DNA of 64,000 bases from an uncultured Hellea sp. (GCA_938007935.1 CALLMD010000031.1:62001-126000); one strand, 5' to 3'; positions 9,446 through 19,733 are shown, counted from the first letter of the stretch. The notes: generated by a model from the letters alone, not told the origin. Numbers and translations are program-made.

Positions 9446-10333
9446 ATGGCAGCCCCTGCGCCAAATCCTGTTGAGTTACGCCGCCGCGCCGAAAGCTTAG
9501 CGGCGGGATACCCTGCGCTATTGGCAGAGGCCGAACGCGTGGCCGCCGTCGTTGCGCAAGGCGTTCATGGCCGCAGACGCCCGGGACAAGGCGAAACCTT
9601 CTGGCAATATCGCAATTACCACAGCTCTGATGCCGCGACGCAGATTGATTGGCGGCGCTCGGCACGTGGTGACCAAGTTTATGTTCGCGAAAATGAATGG
9701 GAAGCGGCCAATACCGTTTATCTATGGCGTGATGGGTCAGAAGGCATGCAGTGGCGCTCTTCAAAAAAACATCCAACAAAACAAGACCGCGCCACTGTTT
9801 TGTCTATGGCGTTGGCCTCGCTCTTAATGCGAGCGGGTGAACGCTGCTCGGTGATTGGCGAATCCGAACGCCCGCGCTCTGGCCGCGTCGGACTTGAGCG
9901 CATTTCAAGACGCCTTGCCTATTCAGATGGGCCAGCGCGTAATTTGGACGGCGATATTCCAGCCTATGCCCGCCTTGTTATTGCGTCTGACTTTTTAGAA
10001 CCGCCCGAGATTTGGCGAACGCGCCTTGCGCGCCTCTCTGGCCGTCCAGCCAAAGGCATCTTATTACATGTGATTGATCCCGCCGAACGAGAATTTCCAT
10101 TTAAAGGCCGTGTCCAACTTCGCGTGCCGGGCATATCCAAGCTCGAACCGATTTTAGTTGGCCGCGCTGAACGCGCGCAGGAAACTTATAAAGCTAAATT
10201 TACGGCTCATTGTGAAGCTTTGGATAGAACCGCTAGCCGCCTTGGTTGGCCTCTTATTCGCCATTACACAGATAAACCTGCAAATGCCGCCCTCACAGCG
10301 CTTTATGTTGCCATGGCAGGAACAACGCTTTGA
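9446..10333 (+). CDS. DUF58 domain protein
   Basis: DUF58 proteins are usual partners of MoxR ATPases. The core motif is present at about residues 35-80: HGRRRPGQGETFWQYRNY, then IDWRRSARGDQVYVRENE. The protein is 295 aa with no clear transmembrane segments in its N-terminal half. It starts six bases after the MoxR gene, and its TGA is embedded in the TTG start of the next gene (TTGA), which implies translational coupling. Confidence 0.92.
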   Translation: MAAPAPNPVELRRRAESLAAGYPALLAEAERVAAVVAQGVHGRRRPGQGETFWQYRNYHSSDAATQIDWRRSARGDQVYVRENEWEAANTVYLWRDGSEGMQWRSSKKHPTKQDRATVLSMALASLLMRAGERCSVIGESERPRSGRVGLERISRRLAYSDGPARNLDGDIPAYARLVIASDFLEPPEIWRTRLARLSGRPAKGILLHVIDPAEREFPFKGRVQLRVPGISKLEPILVGRAERAQETYKAKFTAHCEALDRTASRLGWPLIRHYTDKPANAALTALYVAMAGTTL

Positions 10334-13053
10334 CACTTGGGCCTATAACATTCCTTACCCCTTTGGTTCTTTTGGGCTTGCTTGCTCTCCCTTTCATTTG
10401 GTGGATTTTAAGAGTCACGCCACCCTCACCCAAAAAAGAAACCTTCCCTCCGCTACGCATTTTAAAAGATGTCGTCACCGAGGAAGAAACACCGGACTCG
10501 ACGCCCCTTTGGTTATTACTATTTCGTATTCTTATGGGCGCAATAATCGCCATCGCTTTGGCGCGGCCTATCCTACAGCAAAATGAAGGCATTACGACGC
10601 GCCCTCTAACATTGGTCATAGATGACGGATGGGACGCGGCCCCCAACTGGACAAATGTGATGCGAGAGGCCGATGCCAAGATTTCCGATGCTCGCCGTAA
10701 AAATGTCGATGTATTGCTAATCACGACATCCATACCGAATGAAGCCGCAAGTTTTGGGCCGGCTGAAGATGCCCTGCGAACACTCAAGTCTTTACGGCCC
10801 CAAGCCCTCCCGTCAAAACGCAAAGATACGGCTGATATCCTTACAAAAACCGAGCTTAGCGGAACTGACGCTGTTTGGTTGTCTTCCGGTGTCGATTTTG
10901 GAAACTCAGATTCCCTTCGTGACGCGCTTAAATCTGCGAGCAAAATAACGCGGCTTGACCCTATCGGAGAAGCCAGCATCATAATGCCCGGCGAGATAAG
11001 AGAAACGCCTGATGGATTTAAAACTGTCTGGCACCGACCCAATGCCTCTGGCCTTCGTAATGTTGAAATTATTGCCGCGGCCAAAGATGGCCGCGTTATT
11101 GGCCGCTCTGAGCTTAGTTTTGTTCCCGGGGCATCTCGCGCAGAAACCGAATTTATCTTACCCAGCGAGCTACGCTCGCGCGTTAGCACACTACGCGCAA
11201 ATGGGGTGAGTTCAGCGGGCGCCGTCGAATTACTCGATGATAGTTGGGGCCGCCCCTTAATCGGTGTTGTTACCCCCGCCAAAGATTCCGCCAGCCCGCT
11301 TTTATCAGAACCCTTTTATGCCAAAACGGCCCTTGCGCCCTATGCAGATATTTTTGAAGGCACGCTTGAAGACCTGTTACCCTTATCACCGAGCGTCATC
11401 ATTATGCCCGATATTGCGCGCACAGTGAATGAAGAGCTTATTGAATATATCGAAACAGGCGGTTTGTTGCTGCGTTTTGCAGGGGAGAAACTGGCCGAAC
11501 GTCCAGATGAATTACTCCCCGTAGCCTTACGCACGGGTGGCCGCGCCCTAGGCGGCGCGCTGACATGGGAGGACCCGCAAAGACTCGCGCCGTTCTCCAC
11601 AGAAAGCCCGTTTTTTGGATTAGCTATTCCAAGTGATATTACCGTCAAAAGACAAGTCATGGCAGAGCCGGGTATTGAGACAGATACAAAAACATGGGCA
11701 CGTCTCGAAGACGGCTCCCCTGTCGTGACGTCCTCTACACGCGGTTTGGGACGGATAGTTCTCTTCCACGTCACCGCAGGGCCCGATTGGTCAAACCTGC
11801 CAGTCGGCGGTTTATATGTGAATATGCTGCGCCGTATTTTGCCCCTTGCCCGCGCCGCTCCTGCGCGAAACCAAGAAAGCACTGGTGACTGGGTCGCAGA
11901 GAAAGTTCTGAACGGATTTGGCAGATTGGAAACGCCGCCCATTGAATCTGCAAGCCTCTCAGATGAAGGGTTTGAGAGCGTAGAAATTTCACAACAACAT
12001 CTGCCTGGCCTTTACCGCCAAGGCGCAAGACGGCGCGCGCTCAACACTGTTAAAAGCCCCGAAAGCCTGAAAGCCATTGGCACGCAATCAGGTGTCACGC
12101 TTTCAGATTACGGCCTAACCAAAGACCGAACGATTGGCGGGATATTGCTCGGCGCGGCCCTGTTTATGTTAGCTCTAGACGCCTTTTTTGCACTTATGTC
12201 CTCTGGACGCATGGGTTATTTAAAACCACGTCTTTCCAAAGGCTTAGCTGTTTTAGCTATAGCGGCATTTGTAGTTATGCCATCAGATGTTTACGCCCAA
12301 GACAAAAATCTCGATGCGGCCACAGCTTTGCATTTAGCTTATGTAAAAACGGGCAATGGCCGCATGGACCGCATGAGCGAAGTGGCTCTTGAAAGCTTAG
12401 CGCGCCAACTCACAATCCGCACAACAATAGAACCCAAAGGCGCGAAGGGCATTAACCCAGAAACAGATGATCTTGTTTTTTATCCTTTCCTATATTGGCC
12501 TGTCGCGCGCGACGCGCAGCCGCTCTCGGAAAAAGCAAATGCGAACCTTAATGCTTATATGGCGGGCGGCGGCACGATAGTTTTCGACACGCAAGATGAA
12601 GGCGATAGAGTTCTACGCGGATCAGAACCTCATCCAGGTCTTACGGCTCTGACACAAAATTTGGATATTCCTGCCCTGAATAAAACGCCTGAAGATCATG
12701 TCCTGACCAAGTCATTTTATCTCATTCAAAGCTATCCCGGACGTTGGGCCAACGGGCCTGTCTGGGTTGATAGGGATATAAACGGCGCAGCCCGAGACGG
12801 CGTGAGTTCAGTTATTGTGACAAGTAATGACTTAGCCGCAGGCTGGGCGCTTGATGAAGACGGCAATGAAATGGCCGAGCTTGAAAAAGACATACCCCGT
12901 CAGAGGGAAATGTCTATTCGCGCAGGTGTCAACATCGCCATGTATGCGCTGGCTGGTAATTATAAAGCTGATCAGGTTCACGCCGCAGCCCTCATAGAAC
13001 GGCTAGGCAAACAAAAGAAAGCCCCGCGCGATCTTGGGACGGAAACGCCCTGA
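10330..13053 (+). CDS. BatA-type membrane protein with C-terminal DUF4159
   Basis: The N terminus has the two-helix BatA anchor (LTPLVLLGLLALPFIWWIL, then IALARPIL). A large periplasmic or cytoplasmic VWA/GATase-like region follows, then two hydrophobic segments near residues 610-665 (ILLGAALFMLALDAFF; LAVLAIAAFVVM). A DUF4159 domain lies at about 680-890 (LAYVKTGNGRMDRMSE, GGGTIVFDTQDEG). Translation starts at TTG overlapping the previous stop. With MoxR and DUF58 it likely forms a cell-envelope complex of unproven function. Confidence 0.9.
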   Translation: MTLGPITFLTPLVLLGLLALPFIWWILRVTPPSPKKETFPPLRILKDVVTEEETPDSTPLWLLLFRILMGAIIAIALARPILQQNEGITTRPLTLVIDDGWDAAPNWTNVMREADAKISDARRKNVDVLLITTSIPNEAASFGPAEDALRTLKSLRPQALPSKRKDTADILTKTELSGTDAVWLSSGVDFGNSDSLRDALKSASKITRLDPIGEASIIMPGEIRETPDGFKTVWHRPNASGLRNVEIIAAAKDGRVIGRSELSFVPGASRAETEFILPSELRSRVSTLRANGVSSAGAVELLDDSWGRPLIGVVTPAKDSASPLLSEPFYAKTALAPYADIFEGTLEDLLPLSPSVIIMPDIARTVNEELIEYIETGGLLLRFAGEKLAERPDELLPVALRTGGRALGGALTWEDPQRLAPFSTESPFFGLAIPSDITVKRQVMAEPGIETDTKTWARLEDGSPVVTSSTRGLGRIVLFHVTAGPDWSNLPVGGLYVNMLRRILPLARAAPARNQESTGDWVAEKVLNGFGRLETPPIESASLSDEGFESVEISQQHLPGLYRQGARRRALNTVKSPESLKAIGTQSGVTLSDYGLTKDRTIGGILLGAALFMLALDAFFALMSSGRMGYLKPRLSKGLAVLAIAAFVVMPSDVYAQDKNLDAATALHLAYVKTGNGRMDRMSEVALESLARQLTIRTTIEPKGAKGINPETDDLVFYPFLYWPVARDAQPLSEKANANLNAYMAGGGTIVFDTQDEGDRVLRGSEPHPGLTALTQNLDIPALNKTPEDHVLTKSFYLIQSYPGRWANGPVWVDRDINGAARDGVSSVIVTSNDLAAGWALDEDGNEMAELEKDIPRQREMSIRAGVNIAMYALAGNYKADQVHAAALIERLGKQKKAPRDLGTETP

Positions 13054-15155
13054 TGTTTGTCCAAATTTTTGAAAATCTGCCCAATATCGCCTTTGATCCT
13101 CTTCTGAGTAATAGCTGGATTATTCTTCTGGGTGTTTTCATGTTTATTGGCGCGCTCGCAGCAGGTATTGGCCGCCTTAAAAGCTATTTCCTTAGGTTGC
13201 TCGCAGGTCTTTTCATTGTCCTAGCTCTGCTCAACCCGCAAACAGTTATTGAAGACCGTGAACCGCTCCAAGATGCCGTGCTTGTCATAAAAGACGAGTC
13301 AGAATCGATGAAACTGGGCACGCGCGGTGACGCCGCTGATAAAACCTATGCGGCCTTAATGGAAAAGCTAAAAGCCGACCCTACCCTTGAGATTAATACC
13401 GCGATAATTCGCCCTAACTCTGATGGGACGCGGCTAACAACGTCATTGATAGATGGTCTTGGGAATATGCCCGCTAGTCGTCTCGCGGGAGTTATAGCCA
13501 TCACAGATGGTCAAATTCATGACTTACCTGAAAATCCTGCCGCTTTACTTCCAGACGGCGTCCCCTTTCATAGCCTTATTATTGGTGAAGAAACCGCGCG
13601 CGATCGGCGCATTAGCGCGATTGTCGCGCCACGCTACGGTCTTGTCGGCGAACAGGCAGAGTTTGAGCTGCGCGTAGATGATCCCGGCTTTGAAGGCGAG
13701 CGCGCCCAAATCGAAATTAAACTGAACGGGGAAACCAAAGCCCGCTTTCCAGCCACCATAGGCAACCGCATCTCTATCCCCATCGAGATTGAACGCCGCG
13801 GCAGTAACACAGTTGAGCTTACCGTGCGCCCTGTCGAAGGCGAACTCACTCTCAATAATAATGTCTTCGTCGCCGAAATTTCAGGTATCAGGGACCGCAT
13901 GCGGGTACTCTTGGTCACAGGCGAGCCGCATAATGGCGGCCGGTCTTGGCGTAATCTTCTCAAAAGCGATCCAGCTGTTGATCTCGTCCAATTTACGATT
14001 TTAACAAACCCCCGCGTTAAAAACACAAATGCGCGGCAAAGCGAGCTATCATTGATAGCCTTCCCGACACGTCAACTTTTTGAAGAAAAGCTCTCTGAAT
14101 TTGATTTGATTATTTTCGATCACTTTAAACGCCGTTTCCAGCCTGGCCGCAGCGGTAGGTCTACGCCGATACTCAATCCCTATTATCTTCAAAATGTCTC
14201 TCAATATGTCGAAGATGGCGGCGCGCTCCTTGTCGCAACGGGGCCGTCCTTCGCCGCCAATGAGAGTATCTACCGCTCACCGCTCGCTGCGGTTCTGCCC
14301 TCACGTCCGACAGGTGAAACGACAGATGAACCCTTTAAACCTGAGCTGAATGCAAAAGGGAGACGCCACCCCATCACGGCCTCTTTTTCTGGCAAGGAAG
14401 ACAAAACATGGGGCAAATGGTTTCGTATTATCGATAATATCCCGATTAGCGGCAATGTGCTGATGGAAGGCCCTGACGCCGCGCCTTTGCTCGTGATTGA
14501 TAAAATCGGAAAGGGGCGCGTGGCTATGCTTATGTCCGATCAGGCTTGGCTTTGGGCGAAAGGCTTTGATGGCGGCGGCCCTTATAGCGAAATGTTTCGC
14601 CGGACCGCGCATTGGTTGATGGGTGAACCTGACCTTGATGCTGAAAAGCTAATGGCTACAGCCGAGAACGGTCTCTTGGCCATAGAACGGCGCACGCTTA
14701 ATGACGGCGCGCAAAAAGTCATGGTTCAAAAACCTGATGGGACGACGGAAAATGTCACCCTCTCAAAAACTGGCGAAGGCGTTTATCGCGGGAGCCTGAA
14801 ATCAGCGGGTCAAGGTGCTTACCGATTAACCAGCGACGAAGTTTCAACCATTGCCGCGATTGGTACTCTAAACCCCAAAGAATATGCCCAGCTTCAACCC
14901 ACAACAGAGCTCCTAGCGCCGTTAGCCGCCAATACGGGCGGGAGCCAGCATATGATGGGACTGTCAGGAAACTTGCCTGAAATACGGCGCGTCAAAGCGG
15001 GGGCAAGGGCCGCAGATACTAATTGGATGGGCCTTATCGCCCATAAAGATTATTCTGTGCGCGCCTCCAAGCGCTCTCCGCTCGCGCCGGGTTGGCTCTT
15101 CTTTGCACTGGCCCTGCTTTGCCTCGCCGGGGCTTGGCGCCGCGAGGGGCTTTAG
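13053..15155 (+). CDS. Large membrane protein of the MoxR/DUF58 operon, GATase-like
   Basis: Start and previous stop overlap as TGATG. Two N-terminal transmembrane helices (about 23-65; WIILLGVFMFIGALAAGI) and one C-terminal helix (WLFFALALLCLAGAW) bracket a roughly 600-residue region. That region includes a VWA-like beginning (VIKDESESM) and a glutamine-amidotransferase-like fold (MRVLLVTGEPHNGGRSWRNL ... VEDGGALLVATGPSF) without an obvious catalytic Cys. Homologues lie at this position in alphaproteobacterial MoxR operons. The precise function is unknown. Confidence 0.88.
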   Translation: MFVQIFENLPNIAFDPLLSNSWIILLGVFMFIGALAAGIGRLKSYFLRLLAGLFIVLALLNPQTVIEDREPLQDAVLVIKDESESMKLGTRGDAADKTYAALMEKLKADPTLEINTAIIRPNSDGTRLTTSLIDGLGNMPASRLAGVIAITDGQIHDLPENPAALLPDGVPFHSLIIGEETARDRRISAIVAPRYGLVGEQAEFELRVDDPGFEGERAQIEIKLNGETKARFPATIGNRISIPIEIERRGSNTVELTVRPVEGELTLNNNVFVAEISGIRDRMRVLLVTGEPHNGGRSWRNLLKSDPAVDLVQFTILTNPRVKNTNARQSELSLIAFPTRQLFEEKLSEFDLIIFDHFKRRFQPGRSGRSTPILNPYYLQNVSQYVEDGGALLVATGPSFAANESIYRSPLAAVLPSRPTGETTDEPFKPELNAKGRRHPITASFSGKEDKTWGKWFRIIDNIPISGNVLMEGPDAAPLLVIDKIGKGRVAMLMSDQAWLWAKGFDGGGPYSEMFRRTAHWLMGEPDLDAEKLMATAENGLLAIERRTLNDGAQKVMVQKPDGTTENVTLSKTGEGVYRGSLKSAGQGAYRLTSDEVSTIAAIGTLNPKEYAQLQPTTELLAPLAANTGGSQHMMGLSGNLPEIRRVKAGARAADTNWMGLIAHKDYSVRASKRSPLAPGWLFFALALLCLAGAWRREGL

Positions 15156-15242
15156 CAAGCTGCCACTGCAAAAATGGCTGGAATTTAACTGGCGTAACTG
15201 AGACAAGCTTTGCATGAAGCTATTTCATAATGAGATCTCGAC

Positions 15243-15836
15243 ATGAATTTTATACCGCTTGCAAATATTTTACTTGCCGCATGCTTTGCCCTCAGCCCTT
15301 TTGCCGCCAGCGCGGCTGACCCTATTGAAGATTTTGAAGAGGATATCGAGCTGCTTCCCAATAAGAAATTGGAAAAACGCGGCGAACGTATAAGCGGCCC
15401 TATAACCTCAATCTCTGCGGCAGGTCTCCTCTTTGCTAGTTTTGATAAAAATAGCGACTATATCATTGACGCTTTGGAGTTATCTAAAGGCCAATCAGCC
15501 GCTTTCAAAATTGCCGATAAAGATAAAAGCGGGGCCATAACTTTATTCGAGCTTGAAGATTGGCGCAAAGCGGCCCTTGGCTCTTTGGACGCGCCCCCCG
15601 GAAATATATCCTTTGATAAAGATTATGATCAGCGCGTGACGAAGGCAGAATTTAAGCATGCGCTTTCTTATGTGTTTCATACCAAAGACAAAAATGAAGA
15701 CGGTAGATTAAGCTTTGAAGAAATCACGCGCGTCTTTGAAATGCCGCGCCGCCCTATTATCCAAGAGCCTGTCGAAAACAGGCTTGATCGGTTAGAAGAC
15801 CCCATACAAAGACGCCAAGGCCCTTATCGGCGTTAA
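15243..15836 (+). CDS. Secreted EF-hand calcium-binding protein
   Basis: A signal peptide (NILLAACFALSPFAASAA) precedes a roughly 170-residue mature protein with four EF-hand-like loops: DKNSDYIIDALE, DKDKSGAITLFE, DKDYDQRVTKAE and DKNEDGRLSFEE. Loops two and four are canonical DxDxxG-type; loops one and three lack the central Gly. A basic, Arg-rich tail follows. It is probably a periplasmic or surface calcium sensor or buffer. It is a separate unit 87 bp after the MoxR operon. Confidence 0.85.
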   Translation: MNFIPLANILLAACFALSPFAASAADPIEDFEEDIELLPNKKLEKRGERISGPITSISAAGLLFASFDKNSDYIIDALELSKGQSAAFKIADKDKSGAITLFELEDWRKAALGSLDAPPGNISFDKDYDQRVTKAEFKHALSYVFHTKDKNEDGRLSFEEITRVFEMPRRPIIQEPVENRLDRLEDPIQRRQGPYRR

Positions 15837-15943
15837 GGCTGGCCCTCCATAAACCATTTTAAGAATTTATTAGCGATGTTTCCTAAGCAAATTTTACCGA
15901 TATCTTGCTAGGAACGGGACACGTTAAAAAGTTGAGACCCTCA

Positions 15944-16453
15944 ATGTTAGTTAAAAGATTTATCCTTATCGCCAGCGCCCTTTCAATGGTCGGCTTATCA
16001 GGCTGCGCCGTTGTTAAAACAACCGGAAAAGTTGCCGCGTTGCCGTTTAAAGGCGTTTATAAGACGGGTGAATTCGTCGGAAAAGGCGTTGTCGGCACAG
16101 GAAAATTTGCAGGCAAAAGTGTTTATAAAACCGGGGAGCTGGCGGGCAAAAGCGTCTATTATACGGGAAAATATACAGGCAAAGGCATTTACGAAACGGG
16201 GAAATTTGCCGGCAAATCTATCGCCACCGTCGGAAAAGGTGTCTATTTTATGGGCACAGTCCCCGTGAAGATCACCGACAAAGCCCTTGATACAACGGCT
16301 CAGGTTTTAACGCTTACCACCCAAGCCGCTGATGCAACGGGAAAAGTTCTCGAAGTCACGCGCACAATTCAAGCGGCAGAGCTCAACGCAGAACTGGCAG
16401 CGCTTAAGGGCGCAACTGGCCTGATTAATGTGATTGTGGACGCAATTTCATAA
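15944..16453 (+). CDS. Lipoprotein with an 11-residue tandem repeat
   Basis: I prefer ATG 15944 to the TTG at 15905 because it begins a lipoprotein signal peptide (FILIASALSMVGLSGC, lipobox LSGC). After it come five consecutive 11-residue units: VYKTGEFVGKG, VVGTGKFAGKS, VYKTGELAGKS, VYYTGKYTGKG and IYETGKFAGKS, with a weaker sixth. The rest is an Ala/Thr-rich helical region. The repeats are basic, with Gly at fixed positions. No function is recognised. It probably sits on the outer membrane facing the periplasm. Confidence 0.8.
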   Translation: MLVKRFILIASALSMVGLSGCAVVKTTGKVAALPFKGVYKTGEFVGKGVVGTGKFAGKSVYKTGELAGKSVYYTGKYTGKGIYETGKFAGKSIATVGKGVYFMGTVPVKITDKALDTTAQVLTLTTQAADATGKVLEVTRTIQAAELNAELAALKGATGLINVIVDAIS

Positions 16454-16531
16454 TCTCACATCAATGTGACTGTCTCCGTGAATTGAAATTTTACCCAAAA
16501 TCTGTTATGTTCTTACATCAAGGAGAACATT

Positions 16532-17140
16532 ATGCGTAAGATTTTCACGGCGTCCCTACTCACAATTTCATTATTGGCCTCTGCCCCTGCTTTTGCAAAA
16601 AGCTTTGGGTATGACTCCACAATCGTTGAACCTCTTACATCGGCGGTGAAAATTGAAGTTGTGCTGAGTGAAGATCTCTCCCACCGCGCCAATAACCTGC
16701 CTAAAAAGCTCAAAGACCGCCACGGCAGCCACCGCTTTAATGCAGGGTTTTCAAATAACGGTTTTTACGGCGAGCGCGATCTCCAGCGCTTAACCGAACG
16801 CCTGCAAACAAAGATTGAACGCAAATTTGCCAAGAAAGGCATTACCGTCTCTGATACGGCTTCCACAGTTTTGCGCGTAACAATCGCCAATGCAAAACCT
16901 AACCGCCCCACATTTGAACAGCTTAGCCGCGAGACAGGCCTTTCCTATCAAAGCATAGGTATAGGCGGGGCAGAAATTGAAAGCGAGCTTATCGCGCCAG
17001 GCGGGCGCTCCCTCGGTACGCTAAATTATAAATGGTATGAAAACGATATCCGTGACGCCCGTTATAGCGGCACATGGGGTGACGCGCATCGAGCCTTTAG
17101 CCGCTATGCCAGTAGAGCGGCGAAGACGCTAAGTCGGTAG
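16532..17140 (+). CDS. Secreted protein of unknown function
   Basis: AAGGAG lies eight bases before ATG 16532, a good ribosome binding site. A signal peptide (FTASLLTISLLASAPAFA) leads into a 180-residue mature protein. It has a helix likely to hold an amphipathic repeat (DLQRLTERLQTKIERKFAKKG) followed by a beta-rich portion (STVLRVTIANAKPNRPTF). The layout resembles periplasmic DUF3313/DUF4410-type proteins, but I cannot assign it with confidence. It is the last plus-strand gene before the alginate locus. Confidence 0.75.
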   Translation: MRKIFTASLLTISLLASAPAFAKSFGYDSTIVEPLTSAVKIEVVLSEDLSHRANNLPKKLKDRHGSHRFNAGFSNNGFYGERDLQRLTERLQTKIERKFAKKGITVSDTASTVLRVTIANAKPNRPTFEQLSRETGLSYQSIGIGGAEIESELIAPGGRSLGTLNYKWYENDIRDARYSGTWGDAHRAFSRYASRAAKTLSR

Positions 17141-17286
17141 ATGTTATCAGCTGACGAATGCGGCTCTATAAGATGGTTATTATCAGAAACTGAATAAAGC
17201 AATCTAAAAGAATACGAACATGCATGGTCTTTTATGGTCGCAGCATAGTCTAAACTGTTGTGGTCACCGGTGTGGGCTAAGATTAC

Positions 17287-18324
17287 CTACCTTTGTACAC
17301 GTCCTGAGCCGTCACCGCCCATGAGCGCTTCGACTTCTTTGACATTTACGCGGTTAAAGTCTCCCAAGATTGAATGCTTAAGCGCGCTGCCTGCGACGGC
17401 AAATTCTAAGCTTTTTTGGCGGTCTTCATAGAGGTTCAACCCTGCAATGAAAGCACTAGCGAAGCTATCGCCGCCGCCTACACGGTCAACAATATCTGTG
17501 AGTTCATACTTCTTTGAAAGAAGAAATCCGTTTTCACGGTCCCGCATACAGGCAGACCAGCCATTGATATTGGCGTTCACGGCCGCTCTTAGGGTAATCG
17601 CAATAGTGGACATGCCTGGATAAATATCGAGTACCTTCTGAGACAGCTCTTCATATTTACTCGTATCGAGATGCCCGCTTCCGCTTTCAACATCGACGTC
17701 GACAGAAATACCAAGTGACTTTTGGCAATCTTCTTCATTGGCTATGCCGACATCAATATGTTTTACGAGGTCGCACATAACTTCTGGGGCTGTCTTTCCA
17801 TATTTCCAGAGCTTGCCGCGGAAATTAAAATCACATGACGTTGTAACGCCTGCCTTTTGGGCCTCTTTGACGCATTCAAGACTTAAGTCAGCTGACCCTT
17901 GTGACAAGGCTGGCGTAATGCCTGTAATGTGTAGCCACTTGGCCCCTTTAAAGATTGTCGGCCAATCAAAGTCACCTACGCGAGCTTCGCAAATTGACGA
18001 GGCGGCACGGTCGTAAATAACTTTAGAGGCTCGCTGATTAGCGCCTGTTTCAAGATAATAGATTCCAACGCGGTCACCTTGACGTTTCACATTTGACGTA
18101 TCAACACCCAGCGCGCGCAAACAATTAATCGCGTTTTGCCCGATATCATTATCCGGCAATGCTGAGATGAACCCTGCATCAAAACCATAGTTTGAGAGAG
18201 AGACAGCCACATTGGCCTCGCCCCCGCCAAAGGTTGCTTCAAAGCTTGGGCTTTGGAAAAAGCGCTCATATCCATTCGTCCGCAGGCGAAGCATGATTTC
18301 GCCAAATGATAGAAAGTCAGTCAT
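17287..18324 (-). CDS. kdgK: 2-keto-3-deoxygluconate kinase (PfkB family)
   Basis: KdgK phosphorylates KDG to KDPG, the penultimate step of alginate catabolism. The PfkB fold shows the substrate-side motif [15 protein letters not shown] (about residues 33-47) and the C-terminal ATP/catalytic motif [15 protein letters not shown] with the catalytic Asp. The 345 aa length fits. It is the final gene of the PL6-to-kdgK series, 13 bp after eda. No clear terminator hairpin is seen in the 146 bp beyond it, which otherwise hold nothing I recognise. Confidence 0.93.
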   Translation of the reverse strand: MTDFLSFGEIMLRLRTNGYERFFQSPSFEATFGGGEANVAVSLSNYGFDAGFISALPDNDIGQNAINCLRALGVDTSNVKRQGDRVGIYYLETGANQRASKVIYDRAASSICEARVGDFDWPTIFKGAKWLHITGITPALSQGSADLSLECVKEAQKAGVTTSCDFNFRGKLWKYGKTAPEVMCDLVKHIDVGIANEEDCQKSLGISVDVDVESGSGHLDTSKYEELSQKVLDIYPGMSTIAITLRAAVNANINGWSACMRDRENGFLLSKKYELTDIVDRVGGGDSFASAFIAGLNLYEDRQKSLEFAVAGSALKHSILGDFNRVNVKEVEALMGGDGSGRVQR

Positions 18325-18337
18325 TTAAGTATCCGTT

Positions 18338-18967
18338 TTATGAATGCGCGATCGTAATCGCGTCTTTGGCTAATTTAGTGATAGCCCCGAAGTCACCGGC
18401 TTCAATCGCGTCTTTAGGCGTAAGCCAAGAGCCGCCACAGGCCAGTACAGCGGGTACAGCAAGATAATCATTTAGATTTGCAGGGTTGACGCCCCCAGTG
18501 GGCATAAAGCGCACATCGCGATAAACAGAAGATAACGCTTTGAGCATTTTTGGTCCTCCGACGAGTGACGCCGGAAAAAGTTTCACGGTGCGAAGGCCCA
18601 TATTCCAGGCTTGCTGCAGTTCTGTTGCTGTAGAGATGCCTGGCAGGATTGGAATCCCAGCTCCATTGGCAACATCAACTGAAGCCGCATCCAATCCAGG
18701 AGAGACAATGAAGCTAGCCCCTCGCCGTATGACCTCTTCGCTTTGAGCCGCACTGAGAACGGTTCCTGCGCCCACATGGGCATCTGGAAACTCTTTGGCG
18801 ATAGCTTCAAGGCAATCAAGCGCCGCATCCGTGCGAAGGACCACTTCGAGAACATCCAACCCGCCTGCGAGCAAGGCTTCTGAAATCTTTAGGGCTGTTT
18901 TTGGATCATCTGATTGCACAAGCGGAACGACCCGCTTGGCTTCAAGGGATTGAATAAGGTCTGTCAT
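18338..18967 (-). CDS. eda: KDPG aldolase (2-keto-3-deoxy-6-phosphogluconate aldolase)
   Basis: Class I aldolase splitting KDPG into pyruvate and glyceraldehyde-3-phosphate. The Schiff-base lysine lies in TVKLFPASLVGG, the general-acid/base Glu in DVLEVVLRT, and the phosphate-binding GAGTVLS and PTGGVNP loops are in place. At 209 aa it is the normal trimeric enzyme length. It lies between the SDR gene (10 bp) and kdgK (13 bp), completing the Entner-Doudoroff end of the pathway. Confidence 0.95.
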   Translation of the reverse strand: MTDLIQSLEAKRVVPLVQSDDPKTALKISEALLAGGLDVLEVVLRTDAALDCLEAIAKEFPDAHVGAGTVLSAAQSEEVIRRGASFIVSPGLDAASVDVANGAGIPILPGISTATELQQAWNMGLRTVKLFPASLVGGPKMLKALSSVYRDVRFMPTGGVNPANLNDYLAVPAVLACGGSWLTPKDAIEAGDFGAITKLAKDAITIAHS

Positions 18968-18977
18968 TTAATAGGTC

Positions 18978-19733
18978 CTAAGAGTAGTACATACCGCCGT
19001 TAATGTCGATATTCGCGCCCGTGATATAAGATGACCTGTCAGATGCAAGATAAACAACCGTATCGGCGCAATCATCCGGATGCCCTTGCCGGCGAAGCGG
19101 GACTGTCGCTTCTACGTTTCGGCGCGCCTCATCCGTGGAAAAGGTATCGTGGAAGGTTGTCGCAATCATCCCTGGGTTAAGCGCATTACAGCGAATGCCT
19201 TGCGGACCAAGTTCTTTTGCCATAGCGCGCGTGAAAGCACTGACAGCGCCTTTAGATGTGCAATAAGCTGATGACCCATTACCGCCGCCATTTTGTCCTG
19301 CTAATGAAGCTAAGTTCACAATAGAGCTGCCCGCGGGCATATGCGGAACAACGGCTTGTGTCGCTAGAAATGTCGAATTCATGTTGAGGGACATGACGTG
19401 GTTGAAGAAATCTTCGTCCATTTCGGTGATCTTTTTGCGCGCCACTAAACCGCCGACATTATTGACGAGAATATGAATGTCCTTGCCGAAAGCTTTCACA
19501 GTCTGGGCAACTAAATTCTCAACATCTGCCTTTTTCATCATGTCGCCTTTGACGAGTATGGCTTCGCCGCCCACTTTCTCGATAGCAGAGACAGTCTCTT
19601 CGCCAGCCGCTTTACTGCTATGATAATTTACAACAACTTTCGCGCCAGCCTCAGCCAATTTAATTGAACAAGAGCGTCCGATATCTCGTGTACCGCCTGT
19701 GACGATTGCAACTCTTCCCGAAAGATCTTTCAT
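18978..19733 (-). CDS. SDR-family oxidoreductase, candidate DEH reductase
   Basis: Classical short-chain dehydrogenase: cofactor motif TGGTRDIGRS near residue 13, NNVGG near 90, catalytic Ser in VNLASLAGQ, and YCTSK (Tyr-x3-Lys). At 251 aa it is the standard length. In alginate pathways an SDR often reduces the lyase product DEH to KDG, and its position between a HIBADH-like gene and eda supports that. The start VVVNYHSSK suggests NADPH may be tolerated, but coenzyme preference is not decidable by eye. Confidence 0.87.
   Translation of the reverse strand: MKDLSGRVAIVTGGTRDIGRSCSIKLAEAGAKVVVNYHSSKAAGEETVSAIEKVGGEAILVKGDMMKKADVENLVAQTVKAFGKDIHILVNNVGGLVARKKITEMDEDFFNHVMSLNMNSTFLATQAVVPHMPAGSSIVNLASLAGQNGGGNGSSAYCTSKGAVSAFTRAMAKELGPQGIRCNALNPGMIATTFHDTFSTDEARRNVEATVPLRRQGHPDDCADTVVYLASDRSSYITGANIDINGGMYYS

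Noticed and set aside
10293-11282. 329-residue minus-strand ORF
   Set aside because: Antisense to the BatA/DUF4159 gene, Ser/Arg-rich with no motif; the plus-strand gene is supported by coupled neighbours.
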